DNA of 64,000 nucleotides, from positions 321,887-385,886 of the forward strand of contig QKWP01000221.1 in assembly GCA_003550325.1 (NCBI GenBank), written 5' to 3'. The translations under genes and the position numbers were made by a program. Below are positions 34,850-45,657 of this stretch, one piece after another (position 1 is the stretch's first letter; every line of letters begins with the position of its first letter). The notes under the pieces are model-generated. The model was not told the origin of the DNA, searched no databases, and saw only the letters and a program-made list of their open reading frames with translations. This stretch comes from Gigaspora rosea (Eukaryota; Glomeromycota; Glomeromycetes; Diversisporales; Gigasporaceae).

Positions 34850-35520
34850 GTGCGCGTCAATGCACGGAAACTATTATTGATAAGTGCAAAAAAAAAAAAC
34901 AAAAAAACAAAAAACATCAAAATAAATGTTTTTGTGCGCGTCAATGCACGAATTTATAATCATTAAGAATCTTAACGATCATCACGTTAATGCACGGAAT
35001 TATGATCGTTAAGGATCTTAATGATCATTATGTTAGTACATGAATTATGATCGTTAAGGATCTTAACAATTGTGACAATTGTGATATCATGCACAAAAAT
35101 TATAATCGTTAAGAATCTTAACGATTGTGACGATCACGATATTAATGCACTGAAATTATGATCGTTAAGGAGTCTTAACGATTGTAATGATCATACATTT
35201 TGTACAGAAATGATCGTTAAGAACCTTAATGATTGTGATGATCGTTACATCAGTGAACTGAAACTTTCGTTAATAATCTTAACGATTGTGCACGTCAAAG
35301 CACGAAAATTATGATTATGATCATTAAGAATCTTAACGATTATGCATGTCAGTGCACGAAAACTATGATCATTAAGAATCTTAATGATTGTGCACGTTAG
35401 TGCACAAAATTTATGATTGTTAAGAATCTTAACGATTGTCACATTAGTGCACAGAAATTATGTGATCATTAAGATTAATACACGTCAATAAATAGTTATA
35501 ATACTATGCACGATAGTGCA
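34850..35520. repeat. Minisatellite of palindromic units
   Basis: About ten to twelve units of 50-65 bp each contain variants of ATCGTTAAGAATCTTAACGA, itself a near-perfect palindrome, separated by words such as GCACGTCAATGCACGAAA. Units differ by substitutions and short indels. Confidence 0.85.
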
Positions 35521-35714
35521 CGGATTTCAATATTTCGTGTGATAACGTGTATTAAATTTTTTGGATGATCAGTTTCCGTGCAGTTTCCGTGCAGTGATTA
35601 TGAAACCCGTGCTTACTCGCATACAATTTCGTATTTTTACATGCATTCCCGTGTATCAAGTTTTCATAGGGATACTATAAAAATAACCAAATTATTTATT
35701 TCATTATTTAACAG

Positions 35715-36010
35715 AATTCCCAAAAGATTTGGTTAAAATCTGATTTCAAAATATAAAAAAGTAATTCTTAATCATATTAAGCCAGTCATAGAAAATATCT
35801 TTATAATAAAAAGAAATTATATGAAACTTGGGTTGCTCCTGTAAGTTATCTATAAAATATTTATTATTATATGAGCACTTAAATACTTAACCCTTTTTTA
35901 ATCAATAAAATATAGTTAGTGTTCCTAAAATAGCTTCTGGTCTTTATCCGAATAATGTAAATTGTAATTTTATTGCTTATGTAATTAGTAACCTTATTTT
36001 GTTACCATAG
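35715..36010 (+). pseudogene. C-terminal remnant of a MACPF-like family gene
   Basis: After an acceptor-like TTTAACAG there is a segment with a PVIENI word. An intron-like stretch follows, then a segment starting VPKIASGLYPNNVN and ending at a stop at 36010. I remember this ending as typical of the fungal MACPF-like family. The rest of the gene is not visible; the composite element lies directly upstream. I treat it as a broken remnant. Confidence 0.5.
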
Positions 36011-36600
36011 AAACTAAGGTAATGGGCCCTATTGTTAGTGTAATGGTTGAATTGGGAGAGCAGTAAAACAATATAGACAATAGTGCCAATTTAAAGCTCC
36101 AACCGATTACGGTGAGGTAGGTATAAATGTATTATTTTAAAAGTCACGGGGTATAATAAAGGTAGTACGTATAATACATGGAGAGCAAAAGGATGATTTA
36201 ACACTAAATCACTACAATAATACAAAGACGCTGACGCTGGTGATGCTAATATGGGATATCAATAAAATGATATCAATAAAAATAATAATAAAATATGATA
36301 TAAATGGAAGGTGGGATCAAAATATGTATCATGGAATCACGGTAGGTCGATATTGGGTTGGATCCCGATCAGGTGATGTCCAAAAGGAGGTCAATATAGG
36401 TAGATTTAAGATTTCCAAAAGGTGTATAGTTGTTTTAAATGAACTAGTCAATGCTGATGAAATGAAAAGAAATGGGGTTATCAGAAAGAATGTTATAATA
36501 AAAGATTTTATTATAGGGTAATCGATAGGCCAATAAGAATCATGTGTATAATTTTAGAGGATTTACAAGAACTCATTACACAGAATTCGAGTTATAATTA
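36011..36600. other. Flank between the MACPF-like remnant and element A
   Basis: A 93-codon plus-strand ORF (36240-36521) shows no family features and may be part of the LTR or flanking repeat. The word AATGGGCCCTATTGTTAG resembles one at 14281. Confidence 0.35.
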
Positions 36601-37105
36601 TCTGATACGAAGTTACAAGTCAATTCAGTCTGTCGAATTGAGTCTCGTAGAGGTTGTTAAGGTTAAAGTTGAATTCAAGAGATAAGTATTTGATATTTTT
36701 ATTAAGAAGTTATTGTTTGAAATGGATAGAGAACTTGTGTTAACTTTATTGAATTTGAAGGTCTTATATACATTTTAGCTTACGGAAGCGTTTTCGCTCT
36801 ACTTTAAGTGTATTCGTTTTAAACTAAATGTTTATGTTTCTTTTCTCGTGTACACACTTTAGTTTGAGTGTGTACGCTCAGGGCACAATTTTACAGCCCG
36901 TACAATCGCGTAATTGCAATATTTTGAGTGTTTACGCTCTTGCATGGGTTAAGCCACCAAGCCACCATCTATTTCCTTTTTAGTATAAGCAATAACTATT
37001 TACATAAGGAAAAAATTAAAAATTACATAAAACTAACATTTAAAATAATCATATCTATGAAAATAAAACAGATATAGAAATTTCTAGCAAATTTTTATCG
37101 CTACA
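36600..37105 (-). repeat. LTR-like region of Gypsy element A (3' side)
   Basis: On the minus strand this region starts with TGTAGCGATAAAA right after a polypurine tract. It contains a TATATAAGACC box (36760-36770) and an AATAAAG signal, as expected for an LTR. The inner edge (37105) is well placed; the outer edge is approximate. No matching LTR was found at the other end of the element. Confidence 0.5.
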
Positions 37106-37118
37106 TCTTCCTCCCCTT
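37106..37118 (-). other. Polypurine tract of element A
   Basis: On the minus strand AAGGGGAGGAAGA lies immediately before the LTR-like start TGTAGC. This is the usual site for plus-strand priming in LTR retrotransposons. Confidence 0.7.
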
Positions 37119-37129
37119 ATTATTGAGCC

Positions 37130-37760
37130 CCTGCGAAATGGGTCAGTTCCAATACTTCACTAATTTCTTTTTGAGCTAAAGTATGAGCTTCACTTTGTAA
37201 GGCAGCAAAGTCATCTTTTAATAATCGCCAAAGAACATACGGAGTAATAGCTTGGGAGGTATACAAGTAAGAGGGACCTCGAATATGGTACAAAAGATAA
37301 ACTCGGTAAGCGATAATAAGTATATCTTGATATTTTTTGGTAAGAAATGTTTAATTAATTTTTTTGCATCTGTATTCCAGGCCTTTAATTCTAAAAGTGA
37401 ACCGAGGGAGTAGTAATAGGGTAATTGACTTGGATTGTGTACATTGCCCGTGGATAATCGCGTACAAAGATTAGAGACCTTTTGTTCCCAAGTTAGCCCG
37501 GTAGAAGTTTCAATAGGGAATTTGGAAGTGGGATTTCTTCGTATGTCAGCGATAAAATCAGAAAGTCTTTTGTGTAATCGTTGGATATCACTTTTTCGTT
37601 TTGGTTGTTCTACTTGTATACTGTGGGCTTGTTGATCAATGATATAGGTGATATTTTCACGAGAAATAATATAAGTTCCGTTAAGCTAAGCTTTTTCTAG
37701 TTGATCTTTTAGAAGGGCGAGAGTTTTCTTAATTTGCGTAGGAATTTCAACGGTCATAAT
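37130..37760 (-). pseudogene. Element A: extra ORF downstream of integrase (fossil)
   Basis: A protein-like minus-strand stretch follows integrase. It has segments such as LPYYYSLGSLLELK and AKKLIKHFL that resemble YAYYLGELLANK and LLTKHYEKAATRVY of the extra ORF in element B. The family is unknown to me. It is broken. Confidence 0.5.
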
Positions 37761-37816
37761 GAAAATTAGATGACGAAGAAGAAAAAAAAATATTTTATAA
37801 AATCAAATTCAAGCTT

Positions 37817-39087
37817 TTATATCTTAAGAGTGTATGTAATCCAAGGGGTCCCACAATATTTATGTCTTGGCCAATATCGTAATAACCGGTTTCCGTAAAA
37901 TTTGGCCTTGAGCACGTGGCCATCGATCGTTCTTAGCTTGTACAACCTGAAGGGCAGTACATCATGTATATAGTAGGGCCCTAAATTTTTAAGTTCTAAT
38001 TTCGCACTGTACGACATTTCTAGTCCTGATTTATATAAAAGGACCTGATTTCTGATTTCATACGACTCAATTTTGTTCTTTTTCTCGTAATACCCCTTTT
38101 GTTTATTTTGTATTTTCTTTATTTTCTTTGCAGCAATTTGCCGAGCTGTTTTTAATTCTTCTAACAAATTTTCTATTCTTCTTAATAATAGGGCTTGCAA
38201 GTCTTCCCCAGTTCCGGGACGGGTTTGGGGTAAGGTGAGACCGATTTCAATAGGAAGCATGGCTGATCGACTATACAATAGATAAAAGGGTTTGTAACCT
38301 GTAGTACGATGAGGAATAGTCCTGTAAGCAAAAAGGGCAGGAGTTACACACTCGTGCCATTCTTTGTTAAATTGATTGACGCATTTATTTAATATGCCAC
38401 ATAACATTTTGTTGAATCGTTCAACCAACCCATTGGTCAGAGGATGATAGGCGGTGGACGTATGATGAAAAATTGTCATCTTTTTATAAAGAGTGTCAAC
38501 TAATTTATTACAGAAGTGAGAACCTTGGTCTGATAATATTTCTTTAGGAGCTCCATGACGACAAATTAATTCCTCAAAAATAAAATCAGCCACATTTTCA
38601 GCATCTGCTTTTTCTAAAGCACGAGCTTCCGGCCACTTGGTTAGATATTCTGTGGCCACTACAATATACCTTTTGTTGGTAGTTGTAATGGGTAGAGGGC
38701 CAACTATGTCAATTCCAATACAGTCAAATGGTCTTCCGATTTTTATGGGATATAGAGGCTCTCGAGTATTGGGCTTTTTCCCCTTTAACAGACATCACAG
38801 GTCCGTATATATTCTTTAATTTCATTTCCCATCTGTGGCCAATAATACCGTCTAGCAATACGCTGGTAAGTAGCGTAAAATCCAAAGTGTCCTGCAAGAG
38901 GATTATCGTGTAGGCTAAAAAGAACAGCCTCAGTTTCACCTTTCTTTAGCACCCATAGGGGTTGCAACGAATTGCGATGGTTATTTTTATATAGTAGCCC
39001 GTCTATTGCGACGTAATGTCGAGTTTTATATTTTAGGCTTCGTATGTCTTGTTCCGTATAGTTGACCGGTACTTTAGCGTTTATCAA
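37817..39087 (-). pseudogene. Element A: integrase region (fossil)
   Basis: The region contains an HHCC-like zinc-binding part (HDNPLAGHFG, YWPQM, CDVC). A catalytic-core piece follows with DQGSHFCN and GLVERFNKML, then a C-terminal part (FAYRTIPHRTTGYKPFYLLY, LGPYYIHDV). This is Ty3/Gypsy-type integrase, which inserts the element's cDNA. It is broken. Confidence 0.85.
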
Positions 39088-39299
39088 ATATCGAAAGTAT
39101 AGAAATTATAGATTTTGGTCCATATTTACTAACTTGATCTTGTTCTTGGAATATAAAAATTTTTTTTTAGAAAAAGTAGATAATAAAGCCAGGACACTGT
39201 AACCTGGACTGGATTAACAGATTTTTCAAAACTAAATAAAATTTTTTTTTTTATCTTTTGCTAATTTAATAATAAAAAGTTTTTACAGAGCAGGCCATT

Positions 39300-39653
39300 T
39301 TATTGAGAAGCTTCGATTTGGATTCGAGAGAGACTATCAACGTTGCTATGTTGTTTACTGGGTCGGTGTATAGTTGTGAAAGAGTATTCCATTAGGGTCA
39401 TTACCCAACGGGCTAGACGGTCTTGTGGTAACTTAATGTTGAATAAATATTTTAGGGCAGAGTGATCCGTATATAAGACAAAAAGGGTCCCATGAAGGTA
39501 TGGCCGAAAATAACCCACGGCCCATACCACGGCTAGACATTTTTTTTCGGTGACAGTATAATTTTTCTCAGTCTTAGAAAGGCTTCTATTCGCATAATAT
39601 ATAACTTGTTCTTCTCCTTTATCATTTTTTTGCGACAGGATAGCTCCCAGCAC
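39300..39653 (-). pseudogene. Element A: RNase H region (fossil)
   Basis: VIYYANRSLSKTEKNYTVTEK, CLAVVWAVGYFRPYLHG and LYTDHSALKYL are typical of Gypsy RNase H, which degrades the RNA strand of the replication hybrid. It is broken relative to the neighbouring RT. Confidence 0.85.
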
Positions 39654-39799
39654 TACGTCAGAGGCGTCAGTGAAGAGAATAAAAGTCTTGCAAAATTGGG
39701 ATAAGCTAAAATTGGAGCGGTAATTAATTTCTCTTTTAAAGCTTCAAATGCTTCTTGTTGATCCTTAGTCCATTTATAATGAACATTTTTTTTTAATAG

Positions 39800-40573
39800 T
39801 CAATTAAGAGGGGTGGCAATATTAGTAAAGTTTTGAATAAATTTACGATAATAGGAGGCTAATTCTAAAAAACCTCTTAATTGGCTTAAGTTTTTCGGGA
39901 TAGGAAAATTTTTAACAGTTTCTATTTTAGTCAGAACGGTGGCTATTCCGTGTTCTCCGACAACATGTTCTAAAAATTTAAGTTCTTGTTGACCGAAAAA
40001 ACACTTAGAAGGTTTCAAAGTAAGGCCAGCAGTTTGTAAACGTTCGAAAACAATTTTCAGATGATGTAAATGGTCTTCGAAGGTGCGAGAGTAAATGTTT
40101 ATATCATCTAAATACACTACTATACAAATTCTGATTAAATCTTGAAACAGATAGTCCATGAAACGTTGAAAAGTTGCCGGGGCATTTGTCAATCCAAAGG
40201 ACATGACGTGAAACATGAATACACCGTATTGGGTCGTAAAGTCGGTCTTAAGTTTATCTGATTCAGTTACTTCGACTTGCCAGTATCCACTGGCTAAGTC
40301 AAAGGAACTATACCAAGCAGATTCATTTAATGCGTCAAGAAGATCTTGAATACGAGGTAAGGGATAATTGTCTTTCTGGGTTACCGAATTAAGCTTCTGG
40401 TAATCAATACAAAATCGAGTTTGCCTGTCTTTTTTAGGAACCAACATGACAGGAGAAGTCCAGGGACCTTTTACAGGTTGAATAAGACCCTCCTTCAACA
40501 TTTTATGAATTTCTACTTTAATAATCTGTTTTTCCGCAGAGGAATATCGGTAAGGATTATGCTTAATAGGCAA
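39800..40573 (-). pseudogene. Element A: reverse transcriptase region (fossil)
   Basis: SPVMLVPKKDRQTRFCIDYQ, FDLASGYWQVEV, MSFGLTNAPATFQRFMD and VYLDDINIYS cover the RT fingers and palm motifs including the YxDD box. LRGFLELASYYRKFI marks the connection domain. Confidence 0.9.
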
Positions 40574-40598
40574 AGCATTTCCCGTACTAATATTATGT

Positions 40599-40814
40599 TT
40601 AATTAAACTGGTATGCCCTAAACTTTCTCCCTCCCAAGTAAATAAGTTCGAGTATTGTCCTAAAAGCTTTAAAATCTGTTGACATTGATTTTAATTTAAG
40701 GACCCAAATTATAAGTATCCTTTTTATTATTTTCTTCACCGTAATAATAATCAAAAAGATCATTAATAAATTCATATTCTTTTTTTTGTTTAGAGCCAAC
40801 CGTAATATATCCGC
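40599..40814 (-). pseudogene. Element A: RT-proximal coding remnant beside element B
   Basis: Coding-like minus-strand sequence between the RT and the LTR of the inserted element B. It belongs to element A; no named domain can be assigned. Confidence 0.5.
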
Positions 40815-41500
40815 TGTTATCCTATATCCACTTCTTCAAAGATATTAGGTAACTAGAGCGATCTTAGACAGTGAACACTTTGTGTAACCTCACTTTGTTA
40901 CTGTGATATATCTAAGTCAGAAGGCGTTTTTTAATAAAACTTATCAAAGAAGATTTAAGGCAATTTAAAGTATATGAGGATACTAATAACTGTTTGATTT
41001 GTGTAGTTAATAGTTGTTTTTATTATTGAAAGTGTATGAAGACTCGATGTTGAACTTGGGATCCACATCGGCCGCTTTTATACTTTTTGAAATTTTACAA
41101 ATGTAACAGTCAATATCTTTTATATGAGTAATATATACTACAACTACTATTAATAAAATATATAGTATAACTAGTATAAATATAATATATGTAATAAATG
41201 ATATAAATATAATATATGAGATATCTAGAATATAAGCTATAAATATGACATCTTTTAGATATGTCAGATCTACGATTTTTGCCCGCAGCAATCTCCTAGC
41301 CAATCAGATTGCTGATCTATTAATAATTATAGGAGTAAATGTTTGACAACTCCTATCTTGGCAACCAGAGATCGTACAGGGACGTACTATAGCTCATTCG
41401 AACCGGCTCGGCGAGCCGAGTCGAATGGTGGTAGTTTCATCGAATTTAGATCACTGGTTCAAATGTTATGTCCGTTTTTGTGATATTTTACAGGTCAACA
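40815..41500 (-). repeat. LTR of Gypsy element B (3' LTR)
   Basis: TGTTAT...AACA borders are present. It is about 97% similar by eye to 49301-50035 and lacks a roughly 26-bp stretch (GCAATTACGAAAGAGG...) found there. It contains a hairpin near 41395. Confidence 0.9.
41395..41427. other. Hairpin inside the element B LTR
   Basis: CATTCGAACCGGCTCG and the complementary CGAGCCGAGTCGAATG form a strong stem. The counterpart at about 49930-49962 and the older LTR at about 57670-57700 keep a weaker version. Confidence 0.7.
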
Positions 41501-41534
41501 TTCTCCCAGACTTATTTTCGAATTCCATGAGAAC

Positions 41535-41996
41535 TCAACAAAGAAAATAAAGGTCTGAGGTTCTCAATCTTGGGATGCTAGATAGAAGCAAATGCTTTGT
41601 TCTATAAATAGCATCTATGCCATATGGAGAGAATATCTTATAAACGCGAGTAGCTGCTTTTTCATAATGCTTCGTTAGGAGATTAGCCAAAACTGTTCGT
41701 TGGGCTGGGGTTTTTGACTTGTTTGCTAGTAATTCTCCCAGATAGTAGGCATAAACCAAAGACTTGATTCGATTAACTTCATTGTTTCTAAGTCGGGCTG
41801 TGTCCATTAGTGCTTGATAGGTCTTTTGAACTTTGATTTTTGTTTTATCCCTTTGATCATAAGGGGGAGGTTCGATATTAACGTTAGCTAGCTCTGTTTC
41901 CTCTAATTCTTGTAAAACTAATTCTACTAAAGTTGTCATTTTAAAGCTAATAAAAGAAATAAATAAAAATAAAACTAAAGAAAAAAAATAAAACAT
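41535..41996 (-). pseudogene. Element B: extra ORF downstream of integrase
   Basis: The likely product starts MTTLVELVLQELEETE and contains YAYYLGELLANKSK and LLTKHYEKAATRVYKIF. It lies between integrase and the 3' LTR. It is similar in position and wording to the ORF in element A. No known domain is recognised; it may be a lineage-specific accessory protein. Confidence 0.6.
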
Positions 41997-42226
41997 CTAT
42001 ATAATGATCATGGGGTCCCATGTTTGACGGGTATAGTACTTTTTTAGTAAATAGACATTGATTGGTGTTTCTAAAACTTGTCCATCCATGGTATAAAGTT
42101 TATAAACATCTGGTGCTACTTTACTATAGATAAAATAGGTCCTTTCCATTTCGGTAATAATTTTCCTGTGAAATGTTTATCCCTTGCAGCATCGTAGCAC
42201 AGTACTTGTTCTTCTTTTTCAAATAA

Positions 42227-43048
42227 CTATCGAACTTTCTTTAACTTCTTATCCCAGTAGAACTTTTGTCGTTGTTGGGCTTTTCTAACATTTTTCTTGG
42301 CTTGTTCCTTTTTGGCAGGTAAATCTTCTATAAGAGTGTATAACCTTGTTAAAAGATTTTCTTCTAAGACTTCCTGTTGCTCAAATATAGGCAATTTCGG
42401 CTCTCTACTATAGGTTAATAGGAAGGGCGTAAACTTGGTAGTAGCATGTTTAGAGCTTCTATAAGAGAATAGGACAGAAGGTATTAATTTATCCCATTCT
42501 GTATTTTCATTAGCCAATTTAGCCAAGGATTCACATAAGGTCCTATTAAAACGTTCTACTAGTCCATTCGTTTGGAGATAGTAAGGAGTAGTGAGCAGAT
42601 GTTTAATTTGGAATTTTTGCATTAAGCCTTCAATTAGCAAATTATTAAAATGGGTTTCCCAATCAGAGAGTATAAAGTTAGGACATCCATGTCTGCAAAT
42701 TATGTCTTCATAGATAAAATCAGCAGTTTGTTGAGCAGTTGCATTAGATACGGCCTTAGCTTCAGGATACTTGGTCATATAATCTATTGCAATGATTATA
42801 TATTTATTTCCTTGGGCAGTAGAAGGGAGAGGTCCAACAAAATCAATTCCAATTTTGTCAAAGGGTGCTTCTATTTCAATAGGATGGAGAGGGCCATGTT
42901 GTCTGTATTTTCCTCTTTTTTGACAACTATCACAGGTCTTCACATAGTTTTGAATATGTTCATACATCTGAGGCCAATAATACTGACTTTTGATTTTATC
43001 AAACATTTTGTCAGTTCCAAAATGTGCTCCAAGAGGATGGTTATGCAT
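42227..43048 (-). pseudogene. Element B: integrase region (fossil)
   Basis: HPLGAHFGTDKMFDKIKSQY, YWPQM and CDSCQKRGK give the zinc-binding domain. IGIDFVGPLPST and GLVERFNRTLCESL belong to the catalytic core. SYRSSKHATTKFTPFLLTY is the family's C-terminal landmark. Confidence 0.88.
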
Positions 43049-43229
43049 GAGGTATAGGACAGATTCGACCTCATGTTTCTGTATTACTTTTAGAGAGTTT
43101 TGATTTTGTTTCTTGTTTCTTTGTATAATTGATTATTTTTAATGCAAAAGTATTGACTTTTCTTTCTCAATTGTTCTTTTGTGTTTTTGAAAATTGTGAG
43201 GGATAAGTTGCTGTTTCTAAGAATGTTTT

Positions 43230-44154
43230 TAAATTTTGATAATGTTCTGGTTCCATTTTTTTTTTTTTTGAAAGGGGTGCCAGGATACTGATGACCTAGA
43301 CTGGATTAAGTTTATTGTCGGGTTTCGAAAAGAGAATAAAATGGTTTTAATTATAGGTAGTAGGGTTAGGTGTAGTTCACCAAACAGAATTACAAAGGTA
43401 AGTAGAGGAGAAATTATTGTGTTCATCCAATAATCGTTGAGAGGGTGTTTCTAACAAAGGTAACCACCAAGGAGTATTCATCAAGTTATAATCGGGTTGG
43501 ATAACAAAATAGTTTACTTGGACATTAGTATTAGTTTGTTGAATAATCAAAGGTTCAGGTTGTTGTCCAAATAAGGGTTCTAAGGGTAATGGTTCATAAG
43601 GGCAGGGTTCAGAGAAGTTTGGGATTTCTTTAATATCATCATCTGGGGTACTCCAATAGCATAGTCCTACAGTTTCAACAGGGTACCATTTTATAGTGGC
43701 CCAGAGCCTTAGTTCAACATAGCAGGTAGGGCATTTATCACAAGGGCTGTAAAGTTTATTTCACACCAACATTGGGCGCAGGGACTTTTCCAATCTCTGG
43801 TGAGACCTTTTCCCTTATCTTTAGCACTAAATCATTTACTAATGTGCTCAATGAAGTACCAAGTACAGAATTGGTTGTTATACACAATTCCATCAGGAGA
43901 GAACAGCATGGTCACATAGAGTCGAATACTTTCAAGAAGGGTAGGAGATAGATCATCATGCAATGTTTTTCAGACAATCTCCATGTCTTGTAGGGTTTGA
44001 GCACCTTTTTGCATTTCGGGTTCTTTTTGTTCAAGTTGTAATTCATTCCGCTTTTCTTCTTGATCGTATCTTAATCTCCATTTCCAAGCAATTTCATGTT
44101 TCTCGAATTTACTTGTATAATTGGCGTTAAGAGTATACATCAGGTCATTGAATT
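43230..44154 (-). pseudogene. Element B: linker between RNase H and integrase (fossil)
   Basis: Acidic, proline-containing coding-like sequence without a named domain. It is part of the element's internal region. Confidence 0.4.
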
Positions 44155-45411
44155 CTATATGACTTTGTTGATGAAAAAGGTAATAGTATTTGCTATATAG
44201 ACTTCATATTGACAAAGCAGTTCTATTTCTTTTATCAGTAGGGTATAAGTCTTTGGGTAGACTTCGGGAAGAAATCTAACATTAAGTTCTGAATCATCTT
44301 CTTTATATGCCATTTCCATTAGGTGATTATAATGTATCTGCCACCTTTCTTTATGATGTCTATGTCTTCTTTCTCGATTCTTCTTTAGTATCCAATCAGT
44401 AGCTTGGTTATATTTTTTGTACTCATCTATTTCTTCATATTTGAGAGTCTCTATCAAATTCTCAAATTCGTTATGGTCTTCTCGATTATTAAAGAATACT
44501 TCTTTATCATCATCATCATGGTATTCGTTTTGGTAGAGCAATTCTAGTTCTTCATTGGTCATCGTGTAGGTTATTGGATAATTCAGCAAGAAAGGTTCAA
44601 TATCATCCCAGGTGTTTTCCAAGTAGAGATCAATAAATTCAGAGGGTTCTTCGTTGTCAGGCTCCTCATCATTATCCAAATAGAATATTTCTACTTCATC
44701 CTCATCCATTGGGAGGGTAATTGGGTTTCCGGCAAGGGCAGCTTCCCAAGCTTCTTCCTCAGTAGGTAGGTCAAAGAAATTAACTTCCTGTTCTTCAGAT
44801 TGTTCATCTTCTTCATACATTCTGGATAATGAATCAGCATTGTTATGCTTTCTTCCTGCTCTATGGATTATTGTAAAATTATACGGTTCAAGGCGCATAA
44901 TCCATCTGGCTCTTCTGCCAACTAGTTTGGTAGTTCTAAGCCACTTCAAGGCTGCATGGTCGATAATAAGATAGAAGTGATTTCCTCCTAGATATTGATG
45001 GAAATGTTCCATTGCACATACTACGGCGAGACATTCTAGTTCTGTAGCTGAGTAATTTTGTTCAGCTTTGGAGAGGCTTCTGCTAGCATACACAATAACA
45101 TGTTCTCTTTTGTCCTCATCAATTTGGGCGAGTACAGCTCCTAGACCAGATTGTGAAGCATCGGTAAGGATATAAAAGGGCTGTTTAAAGTCAGGATACT
45201 GCAAGATTGGTGCAGTAATGAGATGGTCCTTAAGAGTTTGAAAGGCATTCTCTTGTTCATTTCCCCAATGATAAGGTTGGTCTTTTTGTAGTAAGAGGTT
45301 TAAAGGTTTAGCAATTTTGGAGAATTCTTTTATGAATTTTCTGTAATAGGAGGCAAGTCCTAAGAATCCTCTAATTTGACGAACAGTGGTGGGTGTTGGA
45401 AAGTTTTTCAC
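44155..45411 (-). pseudogene. Element B: RNase H region (fossil)
   Basis: IRGFLGLASYYRKFIKEF (connection), ILTDASQSGLGAVLAQ, YASRSLSKAEQNYSATELEC, LIIDHAALKWL and HRAGRKHNNADSLSR are typical Gypsy RNase H landmarks. A long acidic tail follows. Confidence 0.88.
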
Positions 45412-45657
45412 TTTTGCTATCTTTTCTTTGTCAGGTTTTACTCCATCTTTTCCTACAATATGTCCTAGGAATTTTAACTTATTTAAAAAGAAGAAATACT
45501 TTTCTGTATTTAATTTGTGTTTAATTTTAGGTTAGCTTCTTGTAGTGTTTTGAATACAGTTTGGAGGTTCTTTAAATGTTTTTGAGTAGATAGTAATATT
45601 ATCCAGATAAACTACTACAAACTTGTTAACAAATGGTCGCAGGATTTTGTCCATTAA

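Larger units (their letters stand above)
33414..35671. mobile_element. Composite inverted-repeat element, CCCTATGA ends
   Basis: The outer termini CCCTATGAGAAATTAC (left) and the complement of CCCTATGAAAACTTG (right) are short imperfect inverted repeats. Both are followed by CACGG/GCACG-rich words. The roughly 2.26-kb interior holds a small MITE, a 514-bp foldback and a minisatellite. The composition (GCACGT words) is shared by the ends, the MITE and the minisatellite, which argues for one composite element. The target-site duplication is not clear. Confidence 0.5.

Noticed and set aside
34850-35520. CRISPR array
   Set aside because: The units are palindromes with related rather than unique spacers, no cas genes are present, and the genome is eukaryotic.
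36240-36521. A 93-codon plus-strand ORF as a gene
   Set aside because: No family resemblance or splice context, and it lies beside the LTR-like region; there is not enough support.
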